Assembly: GCA_965229785.1 (NCBI GenBank)
Contig: CBDDJS010000001.1
Location: 5,952,001 to 6,016,000, forward strand
From: JAWPMT01 sp965229785
Lineage (GTDB): Bacteria; Bacteroidota; Bacteroidia; Cytophagales; Cyclobacteriaceae
DNA length: 64,000 nucleotides
Reading direction: 5' to 3'
Shown here: positions 1 to 10,800 of the stretch, piece by piece
How the letters are laid out: the number at the start of each line of letters is the position of its first letter
Numbering within the stretch: the first letter of the stretch is position 1
Program-made: the position numbers and the translations under genes
The notes under the pieces: generated by a model
Told to the model about the DNA's origin: nothing
The model's input: only the letters and a program-made list of their open reading frames with translations
Database searches by the model: none

Positions 1-1450
1 GTAAAGTCTCTTGTTCTTTAGTCAGGTCTGTTTTTGAAATACTTCTGAGGGCCTCGAATGAAAATCCGATGGGATGGTTCAAATACAGTTGCCAGTTACC
101 TGTTGTTGTTTTGTCCAACTGTACGGCAACGTCTACTCCTTCCACTTTACTACTTCCCTTAACAGACCCTTGCGAAAGCCATGTATCTCCGGGTCTGCTA
201 AGTTGTAAATCCAGCTCAAATTCATATAGCACCAGGTGATGGTCCTCAGATTTTTTCTTGTTCTCTTTTGACCATACTATCCAACCTGCATCATCGTTGA
301 TTGACAGTCGTAAGGCAAGCTGCTTAATGATCTTTGCCTCCCAGTTCCACGTCAATTTCAGTTCTGAAATTGAAAAATTGAGACCCTTCTCGGGCCAGGC
401 AGAGGGTAGATGTTGTGACAAATCTTCGCTTTCCAGCAATCCACTGACGTCAGGTAGTGTCGAAAAAGTAGCCTCTTCCTGGGTATGTGCCACCAGGGAA
501 GCCTCACCCGATTGGGGTAAATCAATCCGGGCATGCATTTCCGGCCAGGTGTGATCTTTTCCGATCTTCAGGACCCCTTCGATAGTCATTGAATAGCTAA
601 GTTCCCGGTCATTCCTTATGGACATGCCGAATCCAGCCGATTTCAACGTGAGCACATTATCGATCAAAGCCCAATCCAACCTGGAGCTGACCGCAAAGTC
701 CAAAGCAAGGAATTTACTTTTCCCTGATTCCGATGAGGGCATAAACTGCAGCTTCAAATGATCAAGGGAGAATGATTTTTTATTCGCTTCTTCAAGTTTA
801 CTGATCCATCGAAAAGCATTAGCGTCTATGAAAAGTTTTGACAGATCGGACAGGCTCACAGTTACTCCGGGAGGGATCAGACGCAAATTCCAGACACCTT
901 CGTAACCGATAGGAAAGTCCATCGCGACCTGAACATGTTGGTTGCCCAACGTTAAAGTAGAAGCAACATAGACCTGATAATTTTTTCTGAAACTACCTTT
1001 TTTATGGCTTAATCTCACTTTCAGCTGTAAACTGGAAATGGGCAGCGGATTCTTTACATCAAGTCCTAGAAAATGCCATTTATTCTCGTCTTCAGACAAT
1101 ACATCGCCTGAGATGGTCAGTGATTCCCGGTCATGAGTGGGTGAAGCGGTTACTGTGACCTTTACATTTGAAAAACCAAGCAAAGCATATAGTGACTGAT
1201 AGCCGGGATTGAGATTCAATAATCTGCTTAGATCACCTAGGGTGAGTCGATCTGTTTGCAATTCCAGTCTGGTGTTGTCATGAACCCGTGAGTTTTGTTC
1301 TGTCATTCGGGCCTGGAAATTTCCACCCAGATACATGGCTGTATACGGAAACGTCTTGTCGCCGGAAGATATCAGATCCAATTCGTCCAGCTCCAACAAG
1401 CGGAGGATCTTGTTAACAGAGGAGGAGGTAGTGTGTTGGAGCTTTGTCAC
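1..1450 (-). CDS. Large repeat-containing protein, partial (3' end outside window)
   Basis: An open frame of 483 codons reads leftward from GTG at 1450 to the window edge without a stop. The GTG lies one codon after the TAA of the upstream gene, so translational coupling is likely. No family is recognised. The protein is beta-rich with no signal peptide. A block recurs: LTLGDLSRLL (residues 69-78), VSLSDLSKLF (198-207) and FSFEALRSIS (463-472). The second and third copies are each preceded by a VAxxxxxxxxxGxWxLxL stretch (about 176-192 and 441-457). FSLDHLKLQF (227-236) resembles FSISELKLTW (359-368). This suggests tandem copies of one domain and a protein much longer than seen here. It is the last visible gene of a five-gene run and its role is unknown. 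The reading frame is secure; the GTG start is inferred from the adjacent stop. Confidence 0.75.
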   Translation of the reverse strand, partial: MTKLQHTTSSSVNKILRLLELDELDLISSGDKTFPYTAMYLGGNFQARMTEQNSRVHDNTRLELQTDRLTLGDLSRLLNLNPGYQSLYALLGFSNVKVTVTASPTHDRESLTISGDVLSEDENKWHFLGLDVKNPLPISSLQLKVRLSHKKGSFRKNYQVYVASTLTLGNQHVQVAMDFPIGYEGVWNLRLIPPGVTVSLSDLSKLFIDANAFRWISKLEEANKKSFSLDHLKLQFMPSSESGKSKFLALDFAVSSRLDWALIDNVLTLKSAGFGMSIRNDRELSYSMTIEGVLKIGKDHTWPEMHARIDLPQSGEASLVAHTQEEATFSTLPDVSGLLESEDLSQHLPSAWPEKGLNFSISELKLTWNWEAKIIKQLALRLSINDDAGWIVWSKENKKKSEDHHLVLYEFELDLQLSRPGDTWLSQGSVKGSSKVEGVDVAVQLDKTTTGNWQLYLNHPIGFSFEALRSISKTDLTKEQETL

Positions 1451-1453
1451 TTT

Positions 1454-2836
1454 TTATCTTTTTCTTACAAAAACAGTATCCATCAAAAAGCCATTGAGCA
1501 GGATGTTACGGTAGTTTTCACTCAATTCTGTTCCCGGTTCTTCCGGCTCGATCCATTCTCCCAATGCATTCGTAAGTTCTTCCGGAAGCTCGTCTGCACT
1601 AAAAGAAGCTGTTTCGAAATCTGAACCGGCCGCAGTATCTGCTTCTTTAAAAAGGTCTGAAGCACTTTCCGAATCTTCTGCTTTTTCTTTGACCATCAAT
1701 CGTTGCTCCGTAGCTGCTTCTACATAATTCCTCAAACTTTCTGCCAGGTCTTCGTTGGTTTCGATGATTGCAATGTTTTTCCTACTTAAATCTGCTTCAG
1801 TTTCTGTGTCTTGCTCAATAGAGGGAGGATCAGTGACCGGTGTGGGGCTGGAGACCTGGACAATATCATCAAAACCTCCAGGGTCTCCTCCGTCGTTGAA
1901 CACTTTTGCCCATACGGAACGATAGCCATTGAGCTCCATTAAAATCCGCTGCTGTCCTATGATAACCCCTAATAGCTCCTCATCTGCCACCATTTCACGG
2001 AGGTTTCGTAATTGATCCAATGCCGTACGGGCCCGATCAAAGGCCTTGTTTCTGCCTACCAGCTTTAAATCATCGTATTGGGTCTGAGCCTCTGAAACGT
2101 TATAGCAAATTTCATGATGTTGGATATCGTCACTATGGTGATAGTAGAGTCCATTCAACCGAAAAAGCCGGATGGTATTCCGTGCTTTCTGATGTAATTC
2201 CTGAGGGATATCCGGATTGGGTTCGACGAAAACATGTGTTTCAAAATCTTCTTCCAGGGTTTCAAATTCCCCATTTTCACTTTTCGTTACGTACTTTACC
2301 CAAGCCGTTTTTCTCGTGTAGACAAAGCAGTCTGATGCGTTATAGACTCGCTTTTCCGTGTCACTCACCTGAAATTCTACCTTACGATGCGGCCAGATGA
2401 AATTGTCTACATGAAATCTACTTCTGGTTTTCTCTTCAGTATGGATCAAATGCTTGAAAGCAGGGTCGGTCAACGATCGGGTGAGACCTTCCGCACAGTC
2501 CCCCGAGATCAGGATTAATTCATCCAGATCGATTGAAAAACTTGCAGGATCAATATCGATCTCATGACTTTGAGCCATAGAGAATGCCTCTTCTGTCTGG
2601 TCGGGCTCCTGAACAAGGCGAACTTCACCGTCCTTTTTGGGCACATGAGCCATTCTCAAGCCATTCGCCAGGGGAGTCTCACTCATCCAGCAACAAGCCT
2701 GAGTCACATCAAAAGTCCCACCATTTACCTTACGGTCTTTGTATATACCCTGCGTATGCATCGATAGATGAACGATGGCTTCTTCGTAGTTGCGTGGAAC
2801 AGATTGCTTAAGATTATTTAACTCTAAGTCTAACAT
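1454..2836 (-). CDS. Hypothetical protein, 460 aa
   Basis: No family is recognised. The 460-residue protein starts MLDLELNN, with no signal peptide or membrane segment, so it is probably cytoplasmic or part of a complex. It has a Cys pair (C48-C49), His pairs at about 233-234 and 240-241, a helical stretch at about 250-320 and an acidic, low-complexity segment at about 340-440. The start codon lies 2 nt after the stop of the HNH gene and its stop lies 3 nt before the start of the next gene, so it is translated as part of the same polycistron. Its role can only be read from context: an accessory or structural partner of the neighbouring large proteins. Confidence 0.8.
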   Translation of the reverse strand: MLDLELNNLKQSVPRNYEEAIVHLSMHTQGIYKDRKVNGGTFDVTQACCWMSETPLANGLRMAHVPKKDGEVRLVQEPDQTEEAFSMAQSHEIDIDPASFSIDLDELILISGDCAEGLTRSLTDPAFKHLIHTEEKTRSRFHVDNFIWPHRKVEFQVSDTEKRVYNASDCFVYTRKTAWVKYVTKSENGEFETLEEDFETHVFVEPNPDIPQELHQKARNTIRLFRLNGLYYHHSDDIQHHEICYNVSEAQTQYDDLKLVGRNKAFDRARTALDQLRNLREMVADEELLGVIIGQQRILMELNGYRSVWAKVFNDGGDPGGFDDIVQVSSPTPVTDPPSIEQDTETEADLSRKNIAIIETNEDLAESLRNYVEAATEQRLMVKEKAEDSESASDLFKEADTAAGSDFETASFSADELPEELTNALGEWIEPEEPGTELSENYRNILLNGFLMDTVFVRKR

Positions 2837-2838
2837 AG

Positions 2839-5646
2839 TTAAGCAGGCTTTTTCAGCGTCTTTATGATTTCAAAAGCATCTGTACCGTGGAATTGGAAGG
2901 GGTCTTCCGGGTTTCCCTGAGATTCGATTTCCAGATCTTTCACAAGATTGATATCTAACCCAGATGTTCTTTCTTCCCCTGCAACACTCATCTTATTCAC
3001 CTTGGACTGATCTTCAAATGTTTTAATCCATGTGGAATAAAAACCCCCATCTTTGACCATATTGAGCGTATTCTGCCAAAGGTATGCCCTCATTATCTCA
3101 TCGATTTTCGATAATTGATCCATCAAATCATTCAGATTAGAATTCCACTTCAACATACCATCTATGTCACTTTGGTTGAGGTCATGGATCATCATACCTT
3201 TAGGTTTACCATGTTTCCCTTTTCCAGTTATTTCATCTGGGTCCAGTTGAACTTCATAATATGCTTTAAGGTCAGCAGTGGAGGACATATATTCCGAGTT
3301 AAGTTTGAATTGCAGTAAGGCATGTATTCCAGCTTTGGTTCTACGGACGATACGCTGATCATTCCAGTAAGCCTGGCTTTCGCTAAAACTAGTTCTGTTT
3401 AATCCACAGATACTTGAAATTTGTTTGTTTATGGCACTATTAGTCGGATTAACCATTAGTAAATATTCAGTATTCAGATAAGTTACTGTAGGTCTCCTAT
3501 CTTGATACATTACATCAATCTTACTGCCAATGCTTATTTTATCAATGTCAATAAGATCTTGTATTGTCTTTTCATCTCCACCACTATTAACTCCTCTCAA
3601 ATCCCACCCTTTAAAAGAGATTTGATTATTATTCGCTTTATCTGGCCAACAAACTGTATCATGTGAATTCGACTTATACTTAACATAGTCCCTAAAACCA
3701 GAGGTATGAAGAAGATCACCCCATACTTTGTTAACATTATCGACGATATCTTTTAGGCTTTTCACGTCTTTAACCTGAAGGTTATCTTGTTTTTTAGCGG
3801 CTTTGGCCTTCATAGTCTCAATCAAAGGAGTGATATCAGTTTTAGCCTTGGCACTTCCCTGTTTGCATGCAACCAAAGCTTCCTTCTTGAAATACTTATT
3901 AGATGCGCTATCAATATCCGGGAGGCCTTCAAAATGTTTTAATAGTTTCTTGTAACTGGCTCTATTTTCGACAGTGTCGAAATCTTTATTGACGTCTCCT
4001 TTATTTTTAGGTAAAAACTCTGAGCCTCTCTGAAAGGTATAAAACCACTTCCAAAGCTCATTTAGCTCAACGGGATTTTTATATTCATTTGACTTCCATG
4101 AAATATGACCAGAATCAATCCCAAGCTCTAATATCTCATCATTACCAACTTCCTGCTTATTCTTATACTTGCTTACCGAAATTTGACTTTCTTTATTATC
4201 TGAATTGCAGACCTTACATGCATGTACAAAATTTTCCCATAAAAGGGCTTCTGTTGGGAAAATGGATTTTGGAAGCTTATGTTCAATATCTCCATTTCGA
4301 CCGTCATTAAGCGGAGTTTCACAAAATGCACAGTACAAGCCATGTGATCTAATTAATGGTAATTTTGCTTTATTATAACCACTGGAGCTATGTGCTTCAA
4401 AGTGATCAATAATGAAATTCAGGACGTTAGAACTCTGAAAATTCCGATTGCGTAGGTCAGGCGTGAGAGGATAGATGTCATTATCATCAGTCCACGAAGA
4501 ATCTAACCTGTCCTCAGATGACACAGGAGTATTAGACCACACTAAATTTTTCTTTGCGTCGAAAGAAGTATCTGGCAAGTTTTCATTAAAAAACTGACCA
4601 ATCATCTTTTCAGCAGAATCAAAGGGAATTAAAATACATCCCGCTACCTCATCTGATTCAACCATATTATGTCGTAGCCATTTTGTTTTACTGCCAGCTT
4701 TCGGAGAAAGTAAAATATGACTAATCAATTCCAAGCCTATAGCATCTTGTTTTTTCAGAGCTTCTAGCTCGTTTTCCGTAAGTTCTGTGGATGAAATAAG
4801 ATTGAAACCTCCGTTAAGTACATATTTATCACTAAGCACAGGTTGAGAAGCACCTTTTTTTAGGCTTTTATATCTTCTTTTCACAAAAGCTGCGTCAAGC
4901 TCATCTGCTTTCCTTTGTAGAGGGTGAGGTCTTATTGTCAACGAATTAAAAATATAGTTTCTGATTACGATCCTACCATCGTCCATACGAAAGCCATACA
5001 AGTTTTCGTACATTGACCTCAATAAACACTGATCATAAAGTGTTTTTAAGGCCATGAGCAAACCAATATTATTTATTACTTGATCGAATCCTTCCTCTGG
5101 GGGATTACTATCTCCAATGAAAAAATCATTCTTCAGTTGCTTAACAATATGACTTATTCTAAACTTTGGGTAGTCTGGATTTTTATCCTCTAATAGATTT
5201 TTCAATTCACCACCATTCTGTAATTGGAGTTCTTTGAACATCCCTGCTTTAATATGCTCATGGAAGCCTTTAACACTTATATCGTCACTTTTTAATGTTT
5301 TTATAGTTTTAAATGAATTTATTAGTTCTTTTTTCTTTCTGGAGTCAGATTCACCGCCAAGGAGCGTTACAAGTAACCTGTGTGCTTTCACAAACTTATT
5401 TTTATGTATTATCGCCCGGAGTTTCCTCAGATTTTTTATTCGTTCTTTGTCTTGATCACTGAGGCTCTTAACCAATTCTATTTCTATAGAAGTCCTAAAT
5501 CTCTGTCGTTTATCCTCTATTAAGTTAAGGTCCTGACCTAAATCAATATCGAGATGCAAATCGTGATCAATGGTAATTTTCCCATCATAGATCAAATAGT
5601 ACAACTCTCTGGTATAAGGCACATTCTTCTTCGTAAATGATCTCAT
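2839..5646 (-). CDS. HNH endonuclease-domain protein, 935 aa
   Basis: The centre carries a treble-clef HNH nuclease motif: C439-x2-C442, E455-H456, then C477-x2-C480-N481 with N484-K485. This is the layout of McrA-like HNH enzymes that cut DNA with a metal ion. About 430 residues on each side match nothing I know and are rich in Lys, Asp and Asn. There is no signal peptide or transmembrane segment. The gene is richer in A+T than its neighbours: I counted 21 G+C in 60 bases at 5221-5280 against 32 in 60 at 6421-6480 in the upstream gene. The gap to the upstream gene is 32 nt, the only loose junction in the cluster, while the downstream gene follows after 2 nt. It could be the nuclease effector of the cluster or a restriction-like enzyme. 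The HNH call is firm; target and role are unknown. Confidence 0.85.
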   Translation of the reverse strand: MRSFTKKNVPYTRELYYLIYDGKITIDHDLHLDIDLGQDLNLIEDKRQRFRTSIEIELVKSLSDQDKERIKNLRKLRAIIHKNKFVKAHRLLVTLLGGESDSRKKKELINSFKTIKTLKSDDISVKGFHEHIKAGMFKELQLQNGGELKNLLEDKNPDYPKFRISHIVKQLKNDFFIGDSNPPEEGFDQVINNIGLLMALKTLYDQCLLRSMYENLYGFRMDDGRIVIRNYIFNSLTIRPHPLQRKADELDAAFVKRRYKSLKKGASQPVLSDKYVLNGGFNLISSTELTENELEALKKQDAIGLELISHILLSPKAGSKTKWLRHNMVESDEVAGCILIPFDSAEKMIGQFFNENLPDTSFDAKKNLVWSNTPVSSEDRLDSSWTDDNDIYPLTPDLRNRNFQSSNVLNFIIDHFEAHSSSGYNKAKLPLIRSHGLYCAFCETPLNDGRNGDIEHKLPKSIFPTEALLWENFVHACKVCNSDNKESQISVSKYKNKQEVGNDEILELGIDSGHISWKSNEYKNPVELNELWKWFYTFQRGSEFLPKNKGDVNKDFDTVENRASYKKLLKHFEGLPDIDSASNKYFKKEALVACKQGSAKAKTDITPLIETMKAKAAKKQDNLQVKDVKSLKDIVDNVNKVWGDLLHTSGFRDYVKYKSNSHDTVCWPDKANNNQISFKGWDLRGVNSGGDEKTIQDLIDIDKISIGSKIDVMYQDRRPTVTYLNTEYLLMVNPTNSAINKQISSICGLNRTSFSESQAYWNDQRIVRRTKAGIHALLQFKLNSEYMSSTADLKAYYEVQLDPDEITGKGKHGKPKGMMIHDLNQSDIDGMLKWNSNLNDLMDQLSKIDEIMRAYLWQNTLNMVKDGGFYSTWIKTFEDQSKVNKMSVAGEERTSGLDINLVKDLEIESQGNPEDPFQFHGTDAFEIIKTLKKPA

Positions 5647-5678
5647 GGCTTGTGGTAGGTTAGATAGTCATTCATGGG

Positions 5679-7823
5679 CTACTGGTTGTCGTTATTTCCG
5701 TCTAAAAATGAATTGAGGTTTATACCTTGTTGGCTATTGATTTGAGTCTGTGTACCATCTATGCCAATGGCATTTAGGCTATTGAATAAATCTGGACGTG
5801 TCAGGTCATCGGACAAGTTCAAAACCTGGCTCGGTTGCATGGCTCCGTCTTGTGGCTGAAAGTTGTAGAGCTTGTTGGTCCTGCCGCTTTCGATAGCCCC
5901 GGCCAGTAGTTGGTTATGACGCATGTCCATCGCAAATCCAAACTGATCCCCCGGAGCGCCTTCGCCGGAGGGCATCAGGTTTTCCTGATGCTGCCATTCC
6001 TGCCCCTGAAGTTGGAACAGATGCCCCCGGCCTTTTGCCGGATGATCTTCCGTTTGTTTTTGTGAGCCAATGAGAGCTGTTTCTCCATCAAGAGCCACAG
6101 TCCGGCCAAAGCTTTCGCCTTCCTGAGGGTTTTCTGATCCCAGTCGCTGCTGATAACGCCATTGATCATCGAGCAAATGGAATACTGAAGCAGAACCAGC
6201 GCCGTTAACCAATGAACTGTCTTTGCTGGCTCCAAAAAGGGCCCAGGGTCCTGAAATGTCTACCTGCTCCCCGAACCAATCATTCTCTGAGCTACTATTG
6301 ACAGTTTGTTTTTCAACCCATTGGTCCTCTTCCAATTGGTAGAAGAGTACTTTGCCCAACCCCTGGCGCGTATAGGCACTCATCACCAACCACTTGTCCG
6401 ACAGTGCAGCATCTCCACCGTTGCGGTTCCCACCGGCATCCAATTCCTGATGCACCTGCCATTCTCCCTCTGTTTGTTTCAATACTTGTAAGCGGGCGGT
6501 AGTACCACGTCGAGGCACAACCAGCGCCCAGTTATCGTAGACTTTTACCCGGAATCCATCACCTTGTCTCTGCCCGGTCACAATTGTCTTGGTCTCATCA
6601 GTGGAGCTGCTGAAACTCATCGACATGCCCGTATTCCGGTCGGTTTTTGGTTGGATCTCTTCAGGTTCCTGCGCGTTAAGACGAGTAAGATTGACCAATG
6701 GAATGACTTTCTGAGCTGTATCGTACAGGTCCGTACTTTTACTTTTCGACCGGCTCCCACCGGCCATCAAAGCAACCGGTAAGATCTGTTGACCATCCCG
6801 ATATCCCGGCAGGTTTTCGTATGAAACCCTAAAATAGCCCTGCACCCGATCAGATTTCAAAGTGATGGGTATGGCTATGCTTTCATTTCCAACAATATTA
6901 TCCGTTCCATCAGGTACCAGACTGATGTCTTCAAGAGGAGTCATGATCTGCTCTCTCAGCGAGGAACCTAATATACTACTCATATAACCAGACCATCCCT
7001 CCGGTTGTTGGATGTCCCATGAGGCATTCATGGCGGCGTAGCGTTCCTCTCCTCCGCCCCGACTACCGTGAAAGGAAACTTTGAGTTTACTGGCACCCTG
7101 TTCATAGGACGGAGAATGGGAAAACGTAAGTTTTTTACCAGGTTGCCATCCCTCCAAATGTACCAGGGTCAATCTTAGAAGTAGCGTTGAGCCCGCCTTG
7201 ATGCCCTGTTGTTCTTTGGAAACACTTGACAGTAAATCATCATCTTGCCATAGACTAAGCATAAAGTCAGCATGGTCTCCATAGCCCGGGATAATAAGTT
7301 CCCGGTCCCCATCCAACACATCCATAAGGATGGGTCGTTCAAAGCGCAGTTTCGTATCTGGTTTACTGTGCAATGTCACATGATTCACCTTGCAATTCAC
7401 GCGTGTGCCCTGAGTGTCTCGTTCAGGGTTGGCCGCAAAATGCTCAAAATCCACTACGAGTTTTTCGCCGGGTTCCCAAATCTTGTCCGTGGTGAACTGC
7501 AGGTAAAGGTTTTCTTGCCCATTTTGATCATGCATCGGTGGGTGGAGCTTCCATGCTCCCTGAGAAGTATCTGATAATCGTATCTGATTCACTCCCGTCA
7601 GGCAATCAGGATGTAGAACCTGTGGCCTAAATTGTAAAGCGATGTGATATTGTTGCGCATCAGGATCGTCATCCAATGCCATAAACTGGAAAGTTCGACC
7701 CGACACATTTTTCAGTTCCAGACGAAGGTGTTGATCTGGCTTTTCGGAACGATGCAGTTCACTTCGACCATGCCGGTCCAGCAAGATGCATGAAATTGGA
7801 TGTACGTCCTGAAATTCGGGCAT
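5679..7823 (-). CDS. FG-GAP/integrin-like beta-propeller protein, 714 aa
   Basis: The C-terminal half (about residues 400-690) contains repeats of the type 'D.FG..v...g..al.Ga......G.v..f' (for example NDWFGEQVDISGPWALFGAS, EGESFGRTVALDGETALIGS and GDQFGFAMDM), typical of FG-GAP or integrin-alpha-like propellers. The first about 390 residues form beta-rich domains of unknown family. Such propellers are usually extracellular, yet the N-terminus (MPEFQDVHPISC) is not a signal peptide and there is no T9SS-type C-terminal domain. The ATG follows the stop of the 1466-aa gene by 3 nt. It is probably a binding or structural part of the same assembly. The propeller call is from pattern only. Confidence 0.8.
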   Translation of the reverse strand: MPEFQDVHPISCILLDRHGRSELHRSEKPDQHLRLELKNVSGRTFQFMALDDDPDAQQYHIALQFRPQVLHPDCLTGVNQIRLSDTSQGAWKLHPPMHDQNGQENLYLQFTTDKIWEPGEKLVVDFEHFAANPERDTQGTRVNCKVNHVTLHSKPDTKLRFERPILMDVLDGDRELIIPGYGDHADFMLSLWQDDDLLSSVSKEQQGIKAGSTLLLRLTLVHLEGWQPGKKLTFSHSPSYEQGASKLKVSFHGSRGGGEERYAAMNASWDIQQPEGWSGYMSSILGSSLREQIMTPLEDISLVPDGTDNIVGNESIAIPITLKSDRVQGYFRVSYENLPGYRDGQQILPVALMAGGSRSKSKSTDLYDTAQKVIPLVNLTRLNAQEPEEIQPKTDRNTGMSMSFSSSTDETKTIVTGQRQGDGFRVKVYDNWALVVPRRGTTARLQVLKQTEGEWQVHQELDAGGNRNGGDAALSDKWLVMSAYTRQGLGKVLFYQLEEDQWVEKQTVNSSSENDWFGEQVDISGPWALFGASKDSSLVNGAGSASVFHLLDDQWRYQQRLGSENPQEGESFGRTVALDGETALIGSQKQTEDHPAKGRGHLFQLQGQEWQHQENLMPSGEGAPGDQFGFAMDMRHNQLLAGAIESGRTNKLYNFQPQDGAMQPSQVLNLSDDLTRPDLFNSLNAIGIDGTQTQINSQQGINLNSFLDGNNDNQ

Positions 7824-7826
7824 AGG

Positions 7827-10800
7827 TTATTCTTTATTAGTGTCTGTCGCCGGCTCTAATCTCAGCCAGCCCTCTCTGGCGGTCAATTGATCATAGAATC
7901 GAGCTTCGGTTTGGGCATTGTGCAAAGACAGTTGCTCCAGCCAAAGTTCTAGTTCCTGAACAGGAGTTACGAAATCGGGGCTAATTTCCTCCTTCGAAGG
8001 AAACAAGGTAGTTCTTTCCGTATAGGGCACTACTGCAGCACGATAGGGGGTCAGTGATTTCAACCAGCCCCGAGCGACCATCTGATCCCACAACAAACCT
8101 CCGTCTTTGAATTGAAGCATCAGGGATTCTTTGCGTACTATAGGTTGCTCCACGCGTTCTTGCCAGGTAAACCGGTCTTTCTCCAGCCAGGACCATTGAT
8201 GATCACTTTCTGCTCGCAACGGTAAGCTTGTGGCTTCGGGAGTAAATAACATCGTACTAAATGAACCTGCGCTGATCCGTTTCAATGCCTTTGTATAGTT
8301 GGCATTTGGGATGTCGATGGCTTTTACCGGCAACATGCCTGAAGAGGCATGCGCTTTGCCCCGTGGATCAAACAGTAAGGTCATCTCCACCAGTGGGTCT
8401 ATCGGACTAAGCTGTATGGGAGGGGCTTCAGGGTCGTACTTCCTGATGTGCTGACTTCCTTCGGTTTTGTCCTCTATATCGGTTACAACACTATGAAAAG
8501 TTTTGTCCAGTTCATCCTCTGATTCAAGCCAAAATCCCAGGACACCATCGTTTAATCGGTTCTCTTCTCCAATGCGAACAGGAACCTTAATTTCCTCAAA
8601 TCCGTCGGAAATCCGCTCACCACTTTCTAAGTAATGATGAAAGGCAGTCCAACCTGAATCTTTTACAGGTTCTCGTTTTAGCTCAAATCCAATATGTGCT
8701 CGGGTCACTGCAATGGGATGGCCCAATAAGTGGGCAAAATCATCATCGTGCACATCGCGTTCCGGGCCGATGAAAGCTACCGCGTGATCTATTGCTTTGA
8801 GGAATTGCTGGAAATACGCTTGTAAATCGTCGTTTTGAGTATCGGTTGATTCCGTCCAACATAACTTATCTACTACCTTTCTTAAACCATCTGGAACATC
8901 TACCAGAGACGTAGGTTTGCTTTCTCCCGGGAGAGCGATCCATTGAGCATTGGCAGCAATACAGCCCAATCCATTTCCATCAGCGTCGTAGACCAGCAGA
9001 TTTTCATCCACGTGGTTGCAGAGTAACCACCCGATAACGGGGCTACTTGCCGGGTGGCTGTTCACTTCCTTTTGGGCCATATTCGCTTCGAGCCAGCGAA
9101 ATTCCAATCTGGCTGGCTGTATCCACCTCGGTCCTAACCAACAACCATTGTCCCAAGGACCCATTACGGCATCTTTGGGAATTTGTAAGGTTGAAGCTTT
9201 CACGACTTCCGAATCAAAGTCTGTCTTGATCTGCCCGAAAGTATCAACCAAACGCACTTGATCCAGTTGCATTACGCCATTTCTTACGGGCATGAAGGAT
9301 AATTCAGGAGAACACCCCCACAGGGTATGGCCATTCAAATATTTTCCAACGACTTCAGCAAAAGCCTGAGCGTTATCAGCATTTGGTGCCTCTCCTTCAT
9401 TGGACTCTGTTCCGGAAAAACTCAGTGGGTCTGATATGGGCAATTGTAATCCAATTTGATGCATCAGTAAGGAAGCATTGAACCCGCCCAGGGCCTGGGA
9501 AACGAAGTGTCCGTTTTTTAATACTTCCTGACTTTCTACTAAGGTTGAATGATACGCCTCTATCTCTTGATCAGGGAATGATCCGTCTTTTTCTGACCTC
9601 AGTTCCTCCAATTCTTCTAAAGCCGTACTGATCGCATTCTTGACATGTTTTTTGGCGAATGGAGTCATAATGGATCTGCCGGAAAAGGGAGGGTTTTTAT
9701 GTACTCGTCGGTGAGATTTAGGAGCCAATTCTGGTTCCCACTCTTCCAGAGTAAAGTTGTCCGCTATAAATTCCTGATTAAAGGAATCGGAATCATTACC
9801 TTCCTGATCGATGGAAGCCAGTGATACCTGCCATTCGGCAAACAATGGGTGCCAGGGTTGTTGTTTCCAGACATGAATTCCCTGATCCGCACTTTGCGCT
9901 TCTATGGAAAAGAGCTGATCTTCCAAAAAGCCCAGCCGTGTTTTTAGATTTCCTTTTTTACCCACTGGAACCATACGACATGGCAGATACTCATCATTCT
10001 GTAGTTCCCGATCGTGACCATGTCTTATACTTGGCCGGGCTGCCTCTCCTTCCAGTAAGAGTACGGGTTCTCTTGGTTCCCAAAACCGAGGACCTGCTGT
10101 AGAAACCATACTGTATTGAGCATGGCCCAACATGTTGCGATCATGATCAAGTTCATCATTGGTCAAGGGGGCATTGAATAGACGGAAACCTGCCAGCTTA
10201 CCTTTTATTCCAACATCGCTATGCCCCAAAAGCTGCAATTTCCCTTGATTCTCAAGCGGTTTCCTAAAGGTGACATACACATATGCCCAGGCCTCCTTAG
10301 GGAGATGACGACAAGTCAGAGGAAGTGGTAGGGGGTGTTCATTTCTATTGATTAAAACCCGGTCTAACGCGGTTAAGGGTTCACCCTTTATGAACAGTAA
10401 TTCTAAATCGGGATCATTTTCCGCTTCCAGATAGACCCACATGGATACGCCACGAATTGCTTCCTGTGGGTGAGCATAAGAAAAATAGTTTCCCTGAAGG
10501 CTTAGACAATTTTGAGAAAAAGGCTGATTGTCTCGCCAATGTTTTTCTTCCGGTCGGAATTCCAAAAATTCAAATCCGGGATCATTTTTATCCTTAAAGT
10601 CTATGGAGAAAATGTTTTTCTCAACCTGTCCTGTGTTAAATGCTGTCAAGTTGCTTTGCAGAATGCCATCCGCTTCATCTTTTTGGCGCTGAAGATCTTT
10701 AATGTCTTTTTCCAATTGTTCAATCTCCGGAATAATGTACGATTGGGTCGCGTGCCAGATTTTGGCTACATCCGGAAACGATTTATGTGCGCCTCGTTCA

